DNA from: Trueperaceae bacterium
GTDB taxonomy: Bacteria; Deinococcota; Deinococci; Deinococcales; Trueperaceae
Length of the DNA: 8,056 nt
Direction of reading: 5' to 3'
NCBI GenBank assembly: GCA_007122815.1
Contig: SKSV01000394.1
Location: forward strand, 1-8,056
The notes under the pieces were generated by a model. That model saw nothing but the letters and a program-made list of their open reading frames with translations, was not told the origin of the DNA and did no database searches. The position numbers were made by a program, and so were the translations under genes. This document shows, one piece after another, positions 6,151 through 8,056 of the stretch (its first letter is position 1; the number at the start of each line of letters is the position of its first letter).

Positions 6151-6900
6151 GTGATCAAGGTCATCGCGATCGGGGACGTGCACGGCATGTGGCCCGAGCT
6201 CTGGCGCGTTCTCAAGGCCACGGCGGCGAGCACCCCGGGTTACGCACCGACGGAGGCGGTCCTCTCGGGGCGCTACCGGGTGGTGTGCTCCGGCGACCTC
6301 GTCCACTACAAGGACGCGCGAGCCTACGCCGCGGCGGTAGGCGCCGATCACTACGACTTCGAGGACCGAGACCACCTGCGGCGCGCCGCCAAGGCCCAGA
6401 TCCGCGAGCTGTACCGTTTCAAGGACTTCGTGGAGGCGTCGCGCGGGAACGTTCAGGTGATCCTGGGTAACCACGACGAGGCGGCGGTGAAGCGCAACTA
6501 CGAGCTCGGCACGCGCGGAGGGCTGATGCACCACGAGTTCGACGAGGAACGCGGTGGCGTGGCCCTGCCGCCGGACCTCGCTGATTGGATCATGTCGTTC
6601 CCGCGAGAGGTGGTCCATCACGGCGTGCACTTCGCGCACGCCGGCCCCACGGTGGGCATGCAGCACTTCGACGACTTCTTCTATCACGACCCGGACACCA
6701 AGACCTGGTGGCACGAGAAGCCCGACCTCGTGCATCAAGCCGGGCACCGCTTCGGGGTGTACGGACACACCGTCATGAAGTCCGGCATCTACGTCGACAA
6801 GGAGCACGGCCTAGCTATGGTGGACGCGCTCGGGCACACCCAGTTCCTGGAGATGTTCCTCGCTGACGACCGCCTCGACTACTCGGTGAGCGCCCTGTAG
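6151..6900 (+). CDS. Calcineurin-like metallophosphoesterase
   Basis: A 249-residue soluble phosphoesterase of the PPP/ApaH-like fold. All metal-site motifs are present in order: GDVHG (8-12), SGDLVH (47-52, where many PPP enzymes have GDYVDRG), GNHDEA (106-111), FAHAGP (161-166) and YGHT (204-207). The family uses two metal ions to hydrolyse phosphomonoesters, phosphodiesters or dinucleoside polyphosphates; the substrate is not readable here. An insert of about 50 residues between GD and GNHD (FEDRDHLRRAAKAQIRELYRFKDF) is charged and helical. The start is GTG at 6151, with GGGGTGG at 6139-6145 as ribosome binding site and IKVIAIGDVHG immediately after, the normal beginning of the fold. It lies 13 bp after the Rad52/DdrA-like gene and is surely cotranscribed, so a role linked to DNA repair or nucleotide signalling is possible but unproven. 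Confidence 0.93.
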   Translation: MIKVIAIGDVHGMWPELWRVLKATAASTPGYAPTEAVLSGRYRVVCSGDLVHYKDARAYAAAVGADHYDFEDRDHLRRAAKAQIRELYRFKDFVEASRGNVQVILGNHDEAAVKRNYELGTRGGLMHHEFDEERGGVALPPDLADWIMSFPREVVHHGVHFAHAGPTVGMQHFDDFFYHDPDTKTWWHEKPDLVHQAGHRFGVYGHTVMKSGIYVDKEHGLAMVDALGHTQFLEMFLADDRLDYSVSAL

Positions 6901-6945
6901 GCGGCGCATCGTAGGTACGGCACTGGTGCGGCGCTGCTCAGGGGC

Positions 6946-7626
6946 TCACAGGGAGTACCCGCCGGCGTCGTCGTCGCGCACCACCTCGCCGCCGCGCAAC
7001 ACGATCGTGCGGCGTTTCAGGCGGTCCACCAGGTCGCGGGAGTGGGTGGCGACTATCACCGTGGTCCCCTTGATGTTGACGTCGTTGAGCAGCTCGAGGA
7101 TCTCCCAGCTCGTGTCCGGATCGAGGTTGCCGCTCGGCTCGTCGCACAGCAGGAGAGGTGGGTTGGTGACGAGCGCGCGCGCGATCGCCACGCGCTGCTG
7201 CTCGCCGAGCGACAGCTCGATCGGGTAGGCCTTGCGCTTGTGGGCCAGCCCCACCTGCCGCAAGGCCACGAGCGCGCGCTGATCCTGGTTACCCCGGAAG
7301 CCCGTGGCGCGCAGAGCGAAGGTGAGGTTGTCCAGCGCCGAGAGCTTCGTGAGCAGGCGGTGATCCTGGAACACCATCCCGATCCGCCGGCGTAGCAGCG
7401 GCAGCTGCGACTCGCGCAGCTTCGAGAGGTCCTGCTCCGCGATCGCTACCACCCCCTCGGTTGGGGTGATGCGCCTGAGCAACAACGCCAGCAAGGTGCT
7501 CTTGCCAGCCCCCGAATGGCCCACCACGTACACGAACTCGCCCTTGCGGATGCGGAAGTCGACGTCCTTGAGGGCGTGAGTGTGGGTGCGCGCGTAGGTC
7601 TTGGTGACGTGCTGGAACTCGACCAC
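6946..7626 (-). CDS. ftsE: Cell-division ABC-type ATPase FtsE
   Basis: A 226-residue ATPase matching FtsE throughout. Walker A is GHSGAGKST (36-44), the Q-loop is VFQDHRLL with Q87, the signature is LSLGEQQR (138-145), Walker B is LLLCDE (158-163) with catalytic E163, the D-loop is SGNLDP, and the H-loop is H195 in ATHSRDL. NPPLLL and PDTSWEILELLNDVN are FtsE hallmarks that separate it from LolD/MacB ATPases. FtsE works on the inner face of the membrane with FtsX, controlling peptidoglycan hydrolysis at the septum or during elongation. Oddities: the signature has Leu where LSGGEQQR is usual, Walker A has His where Pro is usual, and no ftsX follows; the gene stops 45 bp from a convergent gene. 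The start is taken as GTG 7626 because it gives the family's short VVEFQHVTKTY opening; TTG at 7644 is the alternative. Confidence 0.93.
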   Translation of the reverse strand: MVEFQHVTKTYARTHTHALKDVDFRIRKGEFVYVVGHSGAGKSTLLALLLRRITPTEGVVAIAEQDLSKLRESQLPLLRRRIGMVFQDHRLLTKLSALDNLTFALRATGFRGNQDQRALVALRQVGLAHKRKAYPIELSLGEQQRVAIARALVTNPPLLLCDEPSGNLDPDTSWEILELLNDVNIKGTTVIVATHSRDLVDRLKRRTIVLRGGEVVRDDDAGGYSL

Positions 7627-7634
7627 GCGCTGGC

Positions 7635-7642
7635 ATGCTACC
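7635..7642 (-). promoter_or_regulatory. Weak candidate -10 promoter of ftsE
   Basis: Minus strand TGGTAGCAT contains TAGCAT (7640-7635) preceded by TGG, an extended -10 of the TGnTAnnnT form. It ends 8 nt before the GTG start at 7626, so transcription could begin 1-2 nt before the start codon. No -35 is seen, and ftsE could also be read from the nucleoside hydrolase gene upstream. Confidence 0.3.
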
Positions 7643-7661
7643 AAGCCTGGGCCGCTACAAC

Positions 7662-8056
7662 TCAGGCGTAAGACGAGAGCGTCTCGATCAGGACCTCGCT
7701 GGCTCTCGCGGCGTCGACGTGGGTGATCGCCTCCACGTTGGGCGCCCCCGAGCGACCCACGGCGCTGCGGAGGTCGGCGAGAGTCATCCCGCGCGTGTGC
7801 TCCCCCCTGAGCTCAACGACGACGCGGTAGGAGGTGGTGGTGACGACCTCGGGGTGGGTGACGGCCAGCACTGCCAACGGATCGTGCAGAGGGGCGCCCT
7901 CGCCGGGGAACGCACGCGCGTACGTGCCCGCGTAGAAGTCGAGCAGCTCGGCACAGAACGCCGCGGCCCGACCGCCTGCCCGCACGCGCCGGGTGAGCGC
8001 GTCGCCCACCAACCACTGGTGCGTGGCGTTCAGCCCCGCCATGATCAGGGGCACTC
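7662..8056 (-). CDS. Nucleoside hydrolase, C-terminal part (5' end outside the window)
   Basis: The visible 131 residues match the C-terminal third of inosine/uridine-preferring nucleoside hydrolases, which cleave the N-glycosidic bond of nucleosides to ribose and free base for salvage. PLIMAGLNATHQ is the characteristic strand-turn-helix in which the family has P-x-x-(M/V)-x-(G/P)-L-(D/N)-x-T-(H/N). LHDPLAVLAVTHPEVV holds the conserved His-Asp pair: the Asp binds the catalytic calcium and the His protonates the leaving base. The N-terminal calcium motif DTDPGxDDA lies outside. The frame ends normally with TGA at 7664-7662, so the gene is cut only by the window edge. ftsE follows in the same direction after about 35 bp. 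A purine or pyrimidine preference cannot be judged. Confidence 0.88.
   Translation of the reverse strand, partial: VPLIMAGLNATHQWLVGDALTRRVRAGGRAAAFCAELLDFYAGTYARAFPGEGAPLHDPLAVLAVTHPEVVTTTSYRVVVELRGEHTRGMTLADLRSAVGRSGAPNVEAITHVDAARASEVLIETLSSYA

Noticed and set aside
6134..6154. ATG overlapping the Rad52/DdrA-like stop (ATGA) giving MSGVGA.
   Set aside because: It stops after six codons; the real next start is the GTG at 6151 in another frame.
6109..6807. A 232-codon open frame on the minus strand.
   Set aside because: It lies entirely opposite the phosphoesterase gene, whose motifs are unmistakable; the frame is a codon-bias shadow.
6901..6945. Possible bidirectional terminator between the convergent phosphoesterase and ftsE genes.
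   Set aside because: Only a 4-bp GCAC/GTGC stem and a direct repeat GCGGCGC were found; there is no stable stem with a T-run.
7627..7644. TTG start at 7644 for ftsE.
   Set aside because: It adds six residues before the normal FtsE opening and has no ribosome binding site; kept only as an alternative.
7645..7666. GCCTG/CAGGC inverted repeat between the nucleoside hydrolase and ftsE.
   Set aside because: A 5-bp stem with a 12-nt loop and no T-run is expected by chance at this GC content.

Overview
This high-GC window reads like a chromosomal segment of a Deinococcota-type bacterium, perhaps the Truepera side of the phylum. The evidence is gene content and style: a Rad52/DdrA-like protein, an argG-acetyltransferase-argH operon, mostly GTG starts, and start codons placed about 6 nt after a TAnnnT -10 box, as in leaderless transcripts. 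The assignment is an inference, not a database result. No mobile element, CRISPR array, tRNA or rRNA was seen.

Left part (1-2152, all minus strand): an arginine biosynthesis operon. It runs argG, then a GNAT acetyltransferase 7 bp later, then argH overlapping the acetyltransferase stop by 3 bases and leaving the window at base 1. Ahead of argG lies a leader of about 170 nt. It holds a plausible promoter, a 19-bp inverted repeat at the expected transcription start, a 15-codon arginine-rich reading frame (6 Arg, ending QRRARRR) and two possible stem-loops before a strong argG ribosome binding site. This looks like an undescribed arginine attenuator and is the main finding. argH begins with a non-catalytic extension encoded by in-frame 18-bp tandem repeats.

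Middle (2149-5468, minus strand): a two-gene unit. An unrecognised 799-residue membrane protein with a signal peptide is followed 8 bp later by an EamA/DMT-family permease, whose stop codon lies inside the -35 box of the argG promoter.

Divergent from the large membrane protein (5526-6900, plus strand) is a second two-gene unit: a diverged Rad52/DdrA-like annealing protein and, 13 bp later, a calcineurin-like metallophosphoesterase. The 57-bp divergent gap holds two facing leaderless-type promoters around a perfect 12-bp palindrome.

Right part (6946-8056, minus strand): the end of an inosine/uridine-preferring nucleoside hydrolase, cut by the window edge, then ftsE. ftsE has no ftsX after it; it converges directly on the phosphoesterase gene.
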